The notes under the pieces are model-generated. The model was not told the origin of the DNA. It ran no database searches and saw only the letters and a list, made by a program, of their open reading frames with translations. Shown here in pieces: positions 1 to 5,773 of a stretch of DNA of 6,143 bases. Location: assembly GCA_903923345.1 (NCBI GenBank), contig CAIXXI010000052.1, positions 1 through 6,143 on the forward strand, read 5' to 3'. The stretch's first letter is position 1. Each line of letters starts with the position of its first letter. Source of the DNA: an uncultured Burkholderiales bacterium. Lineage in GTDB: Bacteria > Pseudomonadota > Gammaproteobacteria > Burkholderiales > Burkholderiaceae_E. Position numbers and translations under genes: made by a program.

Positions 1-2
1 AT

Positions 3-368
3 GTGCAGCGGGCCGGAGAGGTTGATTGCGATGAGCTTGTCACACTGGATGGGCTCGGTCTTGGTGAACGGGCGAAAGATGTCCCAACCCGCGTTGTTCA
101 CCAGCACATCAATTGGACCGAATCGCTCGATCGTGGCGGCGACGGCTTGATCGACACTCGCGCGGTCGGTGATGTCGCATTGAAACGCCTGCGCCTGGCC
201 TGAGCTGGCGACGATGTCCCGAGCGACGTTCTGCGCCGCCTCAAGGTTCACATCGAAGACCGCGACGCGTGCACCCTCGGCTGCAAAGCGCCGGCAACTT
301 GCGCCGCCAATGCCACCGCCACCGCCCGTCACGATGACGGTTCTGCCCTCGAATCGTGTTGCCGCCAT
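3..368 (-). CDS. badH: BadH-like short-chain dehydrogenase (partial, N-terminal 122 residues)
   Basis: The first 122 codons of an NAD(P)-dependent short-chain dehydrogenase/reductase of about 255 residues; the rest, including the catalytic Ser-Tyr-Lys region, lies beyond the left edge. Visible are the glycine-rich cofactor motif TGGGGGIG (residues 14-21), an acidic Asp39 after the second strand, which in this family favours NAD over NADP, the CDI segment (64-66), and the NNAG motif (91-94). The stretches around GWDIFRPFTKTEP (94-106) and LIAINLSGPLH (112-122) resemble BadH, which oxidises 2-hydroxycyclohexanecarboxyl-CoA to the 2-keto thioester in cyclohexanecarboxylate degradation; this comparison is from memory. 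The start is well supported: AAGGAGA lies six bases upstream of the ATG. It is transcribed divergently from a MarR regulator, with a shared palindrome between them. The SDR assignment is certain; the exact substrate is likely but not proven, since many CoA-thioester dehydrogenases look alike. Confidence 0.85.
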   Translation of the reverse strand, partial: MAATRFEGRTVIVTGGGGGIGGASCRRFAAEGARVAVFDVNLEAAQNVARDIVASSGQAQAFQCDITDRASVDQAVAATIERFGPIDVLVNNAGWDIFRPFTKTEPIQCDKLIAINLSGPLH

Positions 369-379
369 GATCGGTCTCC

Positions 380-409
380 TTGTAATACGTCAATATATGG
401 ACGTATCCT
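380..409 (+). promoter_or_regulatory. Possible promoter for the MarR regulator gene
   Basis: TTGTAA (380-385, 4 of 6 to the -35 consensus) and TATCCT (404-409, 4 of 6 to the -10) are separated by 18 bases, and the palindrome occupies that spacer. This fits autorepression. The predicted transcript would begin about 25 bases before the regulator start codon. Its -10 overlaps the -10 of the opposing promoter, so the two would compete for polymerase. The matches are moderate, so it is a candidate only. Confidence 0.35.
385..406. promoter_or_regulatory. Candidate MarR operator: 22-bp palindrome between divergent genes
   Basis: The sequence reads ATACGTC, then an 8-base AT-rich spacer, then GACGTAT. 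The outer seven bases of each arm match perfectly, and the two 11-base arms match at 10 of 11 positions, differing only at the eighth base. Size, symmetry and position between a MarR gene and its divergent neighbour fit a MarR dimer site. It lies 16 bases upstream of the dehydrogenase start codon and 35 upstream of the regulator start, so bound protein could block both promoters. That this MarR protein binds here is inferred. Confidence 0.7.
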
Positions 410-433
410 AGGACAAGCCTACAGCGCATGCAA
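405..433 (-). promoter_or_regulatory. Possible promoter for the BadH-like dehydrogenase gene
   Basis: On the minus strand a weak -35-like TTGCAT (plus positions 428-433) is followed after 17 bases by TAGGAT (405-410), a 4-of-6 match to the -10 consensus. Transcription would start near position 398, inside the palindrome, giving a short leader that carries the AAGGAGA ribosome site. The -35 match is poor, so this rests mainly on spacing and on the overlap with the operator. Confidence 0.35.
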
Positions 434-441
434 GCCCTCAG

Positions 442-984
442 ATGCCAAGGACCACCCGAACAGCAGCAGACATTGACGCGGATCCAGCGCGAACAGACAT
501 GGCCAATCGCCTGTTCTTTCGCCTGTACCAATGCGCCAACATGTTGCATAAAACCGGCTCCCGCGCGATCGAGGAGCATGGTCTGACAACGCAACAGTGG
601 GCGGTGATGGGTGCGCTGTCACGGCCCGCAGCAGCTCATGGAATGAGCGTGGGCGATCTGGCCCGCTATCTGATGGTCAGCCGGCAGAATCTGTCAGGTG
701 TCATCAGCCGGATGGAGCGTGATGGCCACTTGCGCAGCGCGCCCGATGGTCGCGATCGAAGGTCACGGCTGATCACCATGACCCCCGGTGGGCGCCACGT
801 CTGGCAGATCGAGGTGCAACCCAAAATTCGCTCGTACTACGCCCGTGCGCTGGCCGACTTCTCGATGAGCGACATGACGCACACCCTGCACTACCTGCTC
901 AAGATGCTCGACAACATGGAGCGCCTCGATCTGGAAGTCAGCGGGTCAGATCCGAAAACAATCACTCACGCATCAGCCGACTGA
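442..984 (+). CDS. MarR-family transcriptional regulator
   Basis: A 180-residue winged helix-turn-helix regulator of the MarR family. Residues 20-60 form the N-terminal dimerisation and ligand-pocket helices; residues 68-95 contain the helix-turn-helix (SVGDLARYLMVSRQNLSGV, 69-87); the wing follows with DGRDRRSRLITMT (102-114), the characteristic D-x-R-x-x-R region. The C-terminal helices (about 118-165) complete the dimer interface. It is divergent from the BadH-like dehydrogenase and close to a 22-bp palindrome, so it is most likely the local repressor of that gene and of itself. MarR proteins beside such genes, for example BadR with the bad genes of Rhodopseudomonas palustris, often respond to aromatic or alicyclic acids or their CoA esters; the ligand here is unknown. 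No strong Shine-Dalgarno precedes the ATG at 442. An internal ATG at 499 (residue 20, MANRLFF) is a possible alternative start, also without a good ribosome site. Confidence 0.9.
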   Translation: MPRTTRTAADIDADPARTDMANRLFFRLYQCANMLHKTGSRAIEEHGLTTQQWAVMGALSRPAAAHGMSVGDLARYLMVSRQNLSGVISRMERDGHLRSAPDGRDRRSRLITMTPGGRHVWQIEVQPKIRSYYARALADFSMSDMTHTLHYLLKMLDNMERLDLEVSGSDPKTITHASAD

Positions 985-1010
985 ACTGGTGCGATTCAGC
1001 CCGATGCGCT

Positions 1011-1024
1011 GCAGACACGTCTGC
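1011..1024. repeat. Short perfect inverted repeat after the MarR gene
   Basis: GCAGAC and GTCTGC flank two bases, a perfect 14-bp dyad that as RNA would form a five-pair stem with a four-base loop. No T-run follows, so it is not a convincing intrinsic terminator. It may be a weak terminator, a protein site upstream of the phosphate transporter, or chance. Confidence 0.3.
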
Positions 1025-1032
1025 TGCACTGC

Positions 1033-1090
1033 AACCTGAAAGCAACCTTGGCAGGTTAAGGTTCGCTTCTTCTTGAACCCTACTTCAAGG
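1033..1090 (+). promoter_or_regulatory. Structured leader of the phosphate transporter with possible Shine-Dalgarno sequestration
   Basis: Several overlapping inverted repeats lie just upstream of the transporter start. AACCT (1044-1048) can pair with AGGTT (1053-1057) over a four-base loop; AACCTT (1044-1049) can instead pair with AAGGTT (1058-1063); GGTTC (1060-1064) can pair with GAACC (1075-1079); and CTTGAA (1072-1077) can pair with TTCAAG (1084-1089). The last stem covers most of the likely Shine-Dalgarno AAGG (1087-1090) and shares bases with the GGTTC/GAACC stem, so the two are mutually exclusive. This has the shape of a sequestor/antisequestor arrangement, but the stems are only 5-6 pairs and no known riboswitch or Pho box is recognised. 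Confidence 0.35.
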
Positions 1091-1096
1091 CAAGAC

Positions 1097-2716
1097 ATGT
1101 CCAATGACTCAATGAGCATCCGACCGCTCGATACCGCTGTCGACACCAGCATTCCGAAATTCAACCTGTTTTTCGGTGTGCTTCTCGCGGTGTCGGCTGC
1201 CTACTTCGTCTCGTGGGGTCTTGGATATACCAATCACAACCACATCCCGCTGTTTCTGCTGGCCACGCTCTTCGGGCTGTTCATGGCCTTCAACATCGGC
1301 GGCAACGATGTGGCCAACTCCTTCGGTACCAGCGTCGGTGCAGGCACCCTCTCGGTGAAGCAGGCCCTGCTGGTTGCCGCGATCTTTGAAGTCAGCGGCG
1401 CAATCATCGCCGGCGGCGAGGTGACCAACACGATTCGCGGCGGCATCGTCGACCACAAGCAGATCAAGGTCGATCCGATGGACTTCGTCTACATCATGAT
1501 GTCGGCGCTGATCGCTGCAGCCATCTGGCTCTTGTTCGCGACACGCAAGGGCTACCCTGTGTCGACCACCCATTCGATCATCGGTGCGATCGTGGGCAGC
1601 TCAGTGGTTTTAGGCTACATCCTGCAGGGCCCCGAGACCGCGCTCAAGCTGGTTCAGTGGAACAAGATCGGTGAAATCGCCATCTCATGGGTGCTCTCGC
1701 CGGTACTCGGCGGCCTGGTTGCCTATGGTCTGTACAGCCTCATCAAGCGGCATATCCTGGCTTACAACGAGTCGGCTAGCACCCGGATCGAGGCGATCAA
1801 GCTCGAGAAGAAGCGCTACCGCCAAGACTACAACGCCGCGTTCGAGCGGCTGTCGGATGTTCAGAAGATTTCCTACACGCACGCGCTGACGCGCGATATG
1901 GATGTCATCCGGGAGGGCAACGCTCGGCCGGAGGACCTCCAGTCCGACTACTACAAGGGCATGGCTGCAATCGACCATCGCATTGGCGAAGTCGATGTTT
2001 ATCGGGCATTGCAGGTCTGGGTGCCGCTGCTGGCTGCTTTCGGCGGCATGATCATCACCTCCATGCTGCTGTTCAAAGGCCTCAAGAACATGAACCTCGG
2101 GCTGACCGAGCTTCAGAGCTACCTGATCATGGCCATGATCGGCGCGACCATCTGGCTGGCCACCTTCATCTTTTCCCGCACCCTGAAGGGCACTGGCTCG
2201 CTCGACCGCGCCACCTTCCTGATGTTCAGCTGGATGCAGGTCTTCACCGCAGCCGGCTTTGCCTTCAGCCATGGCTCAAATGACATCGCCAATGCCATCG
2301 GGCCGTTTGCTGCCATCCTGGAAGTACTGCGCACCGGATCCTCGGCATCCAAAGCCGCTGTGCCGACCATTGCCATGATCACCTTCGGCATTGCCCTGGT
2401 GGTCGGCCTGTGGTTCATCGGCAAGGAAGTGATCAAGACGGTCGGCAGCGGCCTGACCGAATTGCACCCCGCCTCAGGTTTCGCCGCGGAACTGTCGGCA
2501 GCAGCGGTGGTGATGGGCGCCTCGACCCTGGGATTGCCGGTGTCGAGTACCCACATCCTGATTGGTGCTGTGATGGGCATTGGCATGTGCAATGGCAATG
2601 CAAACTGGGGCTTGATGCGCCCGATCGCGCTGGCCTGGGTGATCACCATTCCAGCGGCTGCTGCCCTCAGCGCAATCGCGTTCTACTTGCTGCGCTCGAT
2701 CTTCGGCGCTGGCTGA
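1097..2716 (+). CDS. PiT-family (PHO4) low-affinity inorganic phosphate transporter
   Basis: An inner-membrane phosphate permease of 539 residues in the PiT family, which takes up phosphate, usually as a metal-phosphate complex with protons (as in E. coli PitA) or with sodium. The two family signature repeats are both present: GGNDVANSFGTSVGAG (68-83) and SHGSNDIANAIGP (391-403), each followed by a PVSTTH/PVSSTH motif (154-159 and 481-486). These reflect the internal duplication with opposite topology. Hydrophobic segments fill about 22-215 and 305-537, split by a charged cytoplasmic-type loop (about 218-302). At 539 residues it is longer than PitA (about 500). I chose the ATG at 1097 because AAGG sits six bases before it; an upstream in-frame TTG at 1073 and an ATG at 1112 are less likely. 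No PhoU-like partner gene is adjacent. Its leader may be structured, and its stop codon touches that of the convergent P450 gene. Confidence 0.95.
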   Translation: MSNDSMSIRPLDTAVDTSIPKFNLFFGVLLAVSAAYFVSWGLGYTNHNHIPLFLLATLFGLFMAFNIGGNDVANSFGTSVGAGTLSVKQALLVAAIFEVSGAIIAGGEVTNTIRGGIVDHKQIKVDPMDFVYIMMSALIAAAIWLLFATRKGYPVSTTHSIIGAIVGSSVVLGYILQGPETALKLVQWNKIGEIAISWVLSPVLGGLVAYGLYSLIKRHILAYNESASTRIEAIKLEKKRYRQDYNAAFERLSDVQKISYTHALTRDMDVIREGNARPEDLQSDYYKGMAAIDHRIGEVDVYRALQVWVPLLAAFGGMIITSMLLFKGLKNMNLGLTELQSYLIMAMIGATIWLATFIFSRTLKGTGSLDRATFLMFSWMQVFTAAGFAFSHGSNDIANAIGPFAAILEVLRTGSSASKAAVPTIAMITFGIALVVGLWFIGKEVIKTVGSGLTELHPASGFAAELSAAAVVMGASTLGLPVSSTHILIGAVMGIGMCNGNANWGLMRPIALAWVITIPAAAALSAIAFYLLRSIFGAG

Positions 2717-3976
2717 TCAGTGAGTGCGGGCGGGAATTACCGCCCGCATCGATGTGAACCCGTGCACGAAATTCGATTTGGTTCGAACGGGTTCGCCAAC
2801 CACCTCGATGCGTTCGAAGCGCTTGAGGATTTCCTCCCAGAGCACGCGTAACTGCAGCTCGGCCAGGCGGTTACCCACGCAGCGGTGAATCCCAAATCCG
2901 AAGGACAGATGCTGGCGCGGGCGCGCCCGGTCGATGATGAACTGATCGGCGTGCTCGATTGCGGTCTCATCGCGATTACCTGACAGGTACCACATCACCA
3001 CCTTGTCGCCCTCGCGGATCCGTTTGCCCGCCAGCTCGGTGTCGCGAACCGCCGTGCGACGCATGTGAGCCAGCGGCGTTTGCCAGCGGATGATCTCGGG
3101 GACCAGGCTGCCCACCAGCGACGGATCGGCCCGCAACTTCTCATACTGATGCGGGAAGCGGTTCAGTGCGAGCAGGCCGCCGCTGATTGAATTGCGGGTG
3201 GTGTCGTTGCCACCGACGATCAGCAGGATCAGATTGCCGAGGAATTCGTCCGGGGACATGTTCCGGGTCGCCGGCGAATGCGCGAGCATCGAGATCAGGT
3301 CGTTGCCCGGCTCGGCGTTGACCCGCTCATTCCACAGGCGGGTGAAATAGGCCTGGCACTTGCCCAGTTCGGTGAGCCGCTGCTCCCAGGAGGTCACCGG
3401 CCCGTTGCCATCGGGGTCGCCCGTGGCCATGTCCGACCACCAGGTCAGCAGCCCTCGGTCTTCAAAGGGAAAATCGAAGAGCGTGGCCAGCATCTGAGTG
3501 GTCAGCTCGATCGACACCCGCTGCACCCAATCGAATTCCTCGTTGATCGGCAGGCTGTCCAGAATGGCCCCTGCCCTTTGCCGGATGGTGCCTTCCAGCA
3601 TCGCCAGATTGCCCGGTGCCACGATCGGGCTCACCGTCTTGCGCTGCTCATCATGGCGGGGCGGGTCCATCGAAATGAAATTGGGGAACATCTCGGGTGC
3701 CGGCCGCTGCGCCAGCGCCACACCGCCCAGCTTCGATTCCGATGAATAGATCGCGTGATTGACCTCGACCTGCATGATGTCCTGGTAGCGGGTCACCGAC
3801 CAGTAATTGCCGAAGCGCTTGCTGTGCCCCAGATGAACCGGGTCTTCCCGACGCAGCCGCTCGAAGTACAGGCCGATCAGGTCATGCTCGAAAAGATAGC
3901 CTTTGCTGACATCGATCTGCTCCAGTGGCATCGACTGGAGTTTGTCCTGCTCGGCTGCAAGCGCTGCTGCGTCCAT
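2717..3976 (-). CDS. Cytochrome P450, CYP153 family (terminal alkane / fatty-acid hydroxylase type)
   Basis: A 419-residue soluble bacterial P450 with all core motifs. The I-helix oxygen-activation motif is GGNDTT (255-260), the K-helix ExxR is EIIR (294-297), and the heme loop is FGFGIHRCVG (359-368), with Cys366 as thiolate ligand. Long stretches recall CYP153A enzymes: YWSVTRYQDIM (58-68), MDPPRHDEQRKTVSPIV (103-119), RVSIELTTQMLATLFDFPFE (153-172), the I-helix region RNSISGG (261-267), and RWQTPLAHMRRTA (297-309). CYP153 enzymes are class I P450s that hydroxylate the terminal carbon of medium-chain alkanes, fatty acids or alicyclic compounds, with electrons from a ferredoxin and its reductase; neither partner is in this window. 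No signal peptide or membrane anchor is seen. The start is supported by AAAAGGAGAG seven bases upstream. It is convergent with the phosphate transporter and divergent from the flavoprotein gene. The family call is from memory of the motifs and is fairly secure; the substrate is not. Confidence 0.93.
   Translation of the reverse strand: MDAAALAAEQDKLQSMPLEQIDVSKGYLFEHDLIGLYFERLRREDPVHLGHSKRFGNYWSVTRYQDIMQVEVNHAIYSSESKLGGVALAQRPAPEMFPNFISMDPPRHDEQRKTVSPIVAPGNLAMLEGTIRQRAGAILDSLPINEEFDWVQRVSIELTTQMLATLFDFPFEDRGLLTWWSDMATGDPDGNGPVTSWEQRLTELGKCQAYFTRLWNERVNAEPGNDLISMLAHSPATRNMSPDEFLGNLILLIVGGNDTTRNSISGGLLALNRFPHQYEKLRADPSLVGSLVPEIIRWQTPLAHMRRTAVRDTELAGKRIREGDKVVMWYLSGNRDETAIEHADQFIIDRARPRQHLSFGFGIHRCVGNRLAELQLRVLWEEILKRFERIEVVGEPVRTKSNFVHGFTSMRAVIPARTH
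2725..2748. terminator. GC-rich hairpin at the convergent gene junction, possible bidirectional terminator
   Basis: TGCGGGCGG (2725-2733) and CCGCCCGCA (2740-2748) form a perfect nine-pair stem with a six-base loop. It starts nine bases after the transporter stop and lies within the last codons of the opposing P450 gene. A strong stem between converging genes fits bidirectional termination or transcript end protection. There is no U-tract on either strand, so it does not meet the classical intrinsic-terminator definition. Confidence 0.5.
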
Positions 3977-4096
3977 ATGCGTCTCTCCTTTTCCGGAAAC
4001 TCTACACCCTGCCCGCGAGCCGGTTCCAGCCGGACTGCGCTCATGGCATCCTCAATCGGAACAGCCAGACAGGCTGACACCGACTCGAGGTCTACC
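3977..4096. promoter_or_regulatory. Divergent control region between the P450 and flavoprotein genes
   Basis: This 120-bp gap must hold the start signals of both genes unless they are read through from outside. A perfect 10-bp palindrome, TTTCCGGAAA (3990-3999), overlaps the upstream edge of the P450 ribosome site, and CAGCC (4062-4066) mirrors GGCTG (4072-4076) around five bases. A TAGAGT element on the minus strand could be a -10 for the P450 but has no good -35. I found no convincing promoter, and neither dyad has a known binding protein. Confidence 0.35.
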
Positions 4097-5074
4097 ATGA
4101 TTGCCCACACATCTGGCCCGTCCGGGCCCCTGGCGAGCATCCATTCGCGCCTTCGTCTGCCGCTGATCAGCGCGCCGATGTTTCTGGTGTCGGGCATCGA
4201 TCTGGTGGTCGCAGCCTGCGCGGGCGGCATCGTCGGCTCGTTTCCAACGGCCAATTGCCGCAGCGCCGAACAATTGGACAGCTGGCTGGGAGAGATGAAC
4301 GCCCGAATCGATGCCCAGGAGCAGGCCAGCGGCCGCGCCGCGGCGCCCATCTGCCCGAACCTGATCGTGCACCGTTCCAACCCGCGCGTTGCCGACGACC
4401 TGGCCGTGATTCTCAAGTACAAGCCTTCGATCGTGATCACCAGTGTCGGCACGCCCACGCCGGTGCTGGGGCCGCTGCACGACATCGGCGCGAAAGTGCT
4501 GGTCGATGTGGCCAGCGTCATGCATGCGCAGAAGGCCGCAGCGGCCGGTGCAGACGGGCTGGTCCTGCTGACAGCAGGGGCCGGAGGGCAAACCGGATGG
4601 CTCAATCCCTTCGCCTTCGTTCGGGCGGTGCGGGCCTTCTATGACGGCCCGCTGATCCTGGCAGGCGGGATTTCAGACGGTCATGCCTTGAGGGCTGCAC
4701 AGGCGCTGGGGTGTGAACTGGCCTACATGGGCACGCGCTTCATCGCCACCGAAGAGAGCATGGCGGCTGCGCCCTACAAGGACATGCTGGTTGCCAGCAG
4801 TGCCGACGACATTTTGCTGACCAAGGCCTTCACCGGCTTGCAGACCAACATGCTCAGACCGTCGATTGAAGCCGCCGGCCTGGACCCGGACAACTTGCCG
4901 GTTCGTGGGGATATCGACATCACCAAGGACATCAGCATCGAAGGCCGGGCGAATCGTCCCAAACGCTGGAAGGACATCTGGTCAGCCGGACACAGCGTCT
5001 CGGGCGTGAATGGGGTGATGCCGGTGGCGGCGCTGATCGAGAAAACCTGGCAGGAATTCCATGAGCGCGCCTGA
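4097..5074 (+). CDS. Nitronate monooxygenase / 2-nitropropane dioxygenase-like FMN protein
   Basis: A 325-residue TIM-barrel flavoprotein of the NPD/nitronate monooxygenase superfamily, which also contains FabK-type enoyl reductases and NADH:quinone reductases. Visible family features are the N-terminal LPLISAPMF strand (21-29), AGGIVGSF (42-49), a strand ending ITSVGTP (114-120), the glycine-rich GAGGQTG (161-167), the phosphate-binding LAGGISDGHA (188-197) and MGTRF (211-215), and SAGHSV near the C-terminus (296-301). In characterised nitronate monooxygenases the glycine loop often reads GGHxG, with His as catalytic base; here the matching position is Gln165, so classical nitronate oxidation is doubtful. 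I chose the ATG at 4097, with GAGG six bases upstream; the open frame extends further 5' only as antisense of the P450. The gene is divergent from the P450 and overlaps the isomerase-like gene by 14 bases, implying one operon. A role in oxidising or reducing a degradation intermediate is inference. Confidence 0.85.
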   Translation: MIAHTSGPSGPLASIHSRLRLPLISAPMFLVSGIDLVVAACAGGIVGSFPTANCRSAEQLDSWLGEMNARIDAQEQASGRAAAPICPNLIVHRSNPRVADDLAVILKYKPSIVITSVGTPTPVLGPLHDIGAKVLVDVASVMHAQKAAAAGADGLVLLTAGAGGQTGWLNPFAFVRAVRAFYDGPLILAGGISDGHALRAAQALGCELAYMGTRFIATEESMAAAPYKDMLVASSADDILLTKAFTGLQTNMLRPSIEAAGLDPDNLPVRGDIDITKDISIEGRANRPKRWKDIWSAGHSVSGVNGVMPVAALIEKTWQEFHERA

Positions 5075-5699
5075 TCAGATCTCGATGGTCGTCTACACCG
5101 ACTACAAGAGCCCTTATGCATTCGTCGCCGATCGAGCCATCAGCGCGCTGGCTGTGCAGTACCCGGTCGATCTCATCTGGCAGCCGTACACACTTCGAAT
5201 CGCGGAATTTCTGGGCAATGTCGAGGGTCGATCACCGCATGCATGGCGTCGGGTGCGCTACTCGTACATGGATGCCAGACGCCTTGCCAACCGGCAGGGC
5301 CTGACACTGAAAGGCCCGCGACGGGTCTACAGCGCAGAACTGTCCAGTATCGGCATGCTCTTTGCCCAGGATCGGGGCGTGTTCGAGGCTTATCACGCAT
5401 CGACCTTCGAGCGATTCTGGAATCACGACCTCGACATCGATTCGCTTGAAGAGATGAGTCGACACATCGATGCGCTGGGTCAATCCGGCGCAGACTTCGA
5501 GCGATTTGCGCAGGCAGAAGGCGCGCAGCGCCACCGTCAGATCATCGAGCACGCCGAATCGATCGGCGTGTTCGGTGTGCCCACGATGGTGATCGAAGAC
5601 GAGCTCTTCTGGGGCGGCGATCGGCTCTGGATGGTGCGCGAGGCCCTCGAGAACAGCCTGCTTGAGGCATCCCGCGAGCGCCGACACAGGACGGGCTGA
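5061..5699 (+). CDS. DsbA-fold protein, 2-hydroxychromene-2-carboxylate isomerase / kappa-GST-like
   Basis: A 212-residue protein of the DSBA-like thioredoxin-fold family. It lacks the CxxC of true disulfide oxidoreductases and has SPY (17-19) after the first strand instead, as in 2-hydroxychromene-2-carboxylate isomerases and kappa-class glutathione transferases, where this serine contacts glutathione. An all-helical insertion fills about 55-165. The thioredoxin fold then resumes with IGVFGVPTMVIEDELFWGGD (168-187), containing the cis-proline (Pro174) and the FWGGDRL segment typical of the isomerase family. There is no signal peptide, so it should be cytoplasmic. It starts inside the 3' end of the flavoprotein gene, with AGGAA four bases before its ATG, so translational coupling is likely. 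The true isomerase acts in naphthalene degradation, but no naphthalene genes are nearby; the substrate here is unknown and may be another glutathione-dependent isomerisation or transfer. Confidence 0.85.
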   Translation: MSAPDQISMVVYTDYKSPYAFVADRAISALAVQYPVDLIWQPYTLRIAEFLGNVEGRSPHAWRRVRYSYMDARRLANRQGLTLKGPRRVYSAELSSIGMLFAQDRGVFEAYHASTFERFWNHDLDIDSLEEMSRHIDALGQSGADFERFAQAEGAQRHRQIIEHAESIGVFGVPTMVIEDELFWGGDRLWMVREALENSLLEASRERRHRTG

Positions 5700-5773
5700 T
5701 GGGTCGTGATGGACGGTCAGTGTTGCGATAGCAGCGCTTGCGACCAGCTAGCCGTCTCTCAATCGATTTGATC
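5700..5773. other. Short intergenic gap, nothing convincing
   Basis: This stretch lies between the isomerase-like gene and the convergent vapBC remnant. GACGG (5712-5716) and CCGTC (5752-5756) are complementary but 35 bases apart, with only a short internal TAGC/GCTA pairing and no T-run, so no terminator is called. TTGCGA occurs twice, 12 bases apart. No gene or promoter is supported. Confidence 0.4.

Noticed and set aside
1009..1038. Repeated CTGC(A/T) elements upstream of the transporter resembling a Pho box
   Set aside because: The spacing is not the 11-base repeat of PhoB sites and the CTGTCAT core is absent.
1073..1096. TTG start giving an eight-residue longer phosphate transporter
   Set aside because: No Shine-Dalgarno fits this TTG, while the ATG at 1097 has AAGG at good spacing.
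1685..2272. 195-residue minus-strand frame inside the phosphate transporter
   Set aside because: It is low-complexity, charged and His/Gln-rich, without motifs, and lies opposite conserved transporter sequence.
3278..3745. 155-residue open frame on the plus strand opposite the P450
   Set aside because: It is antisense to a well-supported P450, shows no recognisable domain, and is explained by high GC codon bias leaving opposite frames open.
3755..4096. 114-residue N-terminal extension of the flavoprotein frame
   Set aside because: It runs antisense through the P450 5' end, has no family similarity, and the ATG at 4097 has a good ribosome site and the usual family N-terminus.
4052..4605. Minus-strand frames of 179 and 242 residues opposite the flavoprotein gene
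   Set aside because: Both overlap conserved TIM-barrel coding sequence and show no protein family features; they are composition shadows.
5712..5756. GACGG/CCGTC inverted repeat after the isomerase gene as a terminator
   Set aside because: The arms are five bases with a 35-base gap and no T-run follows.
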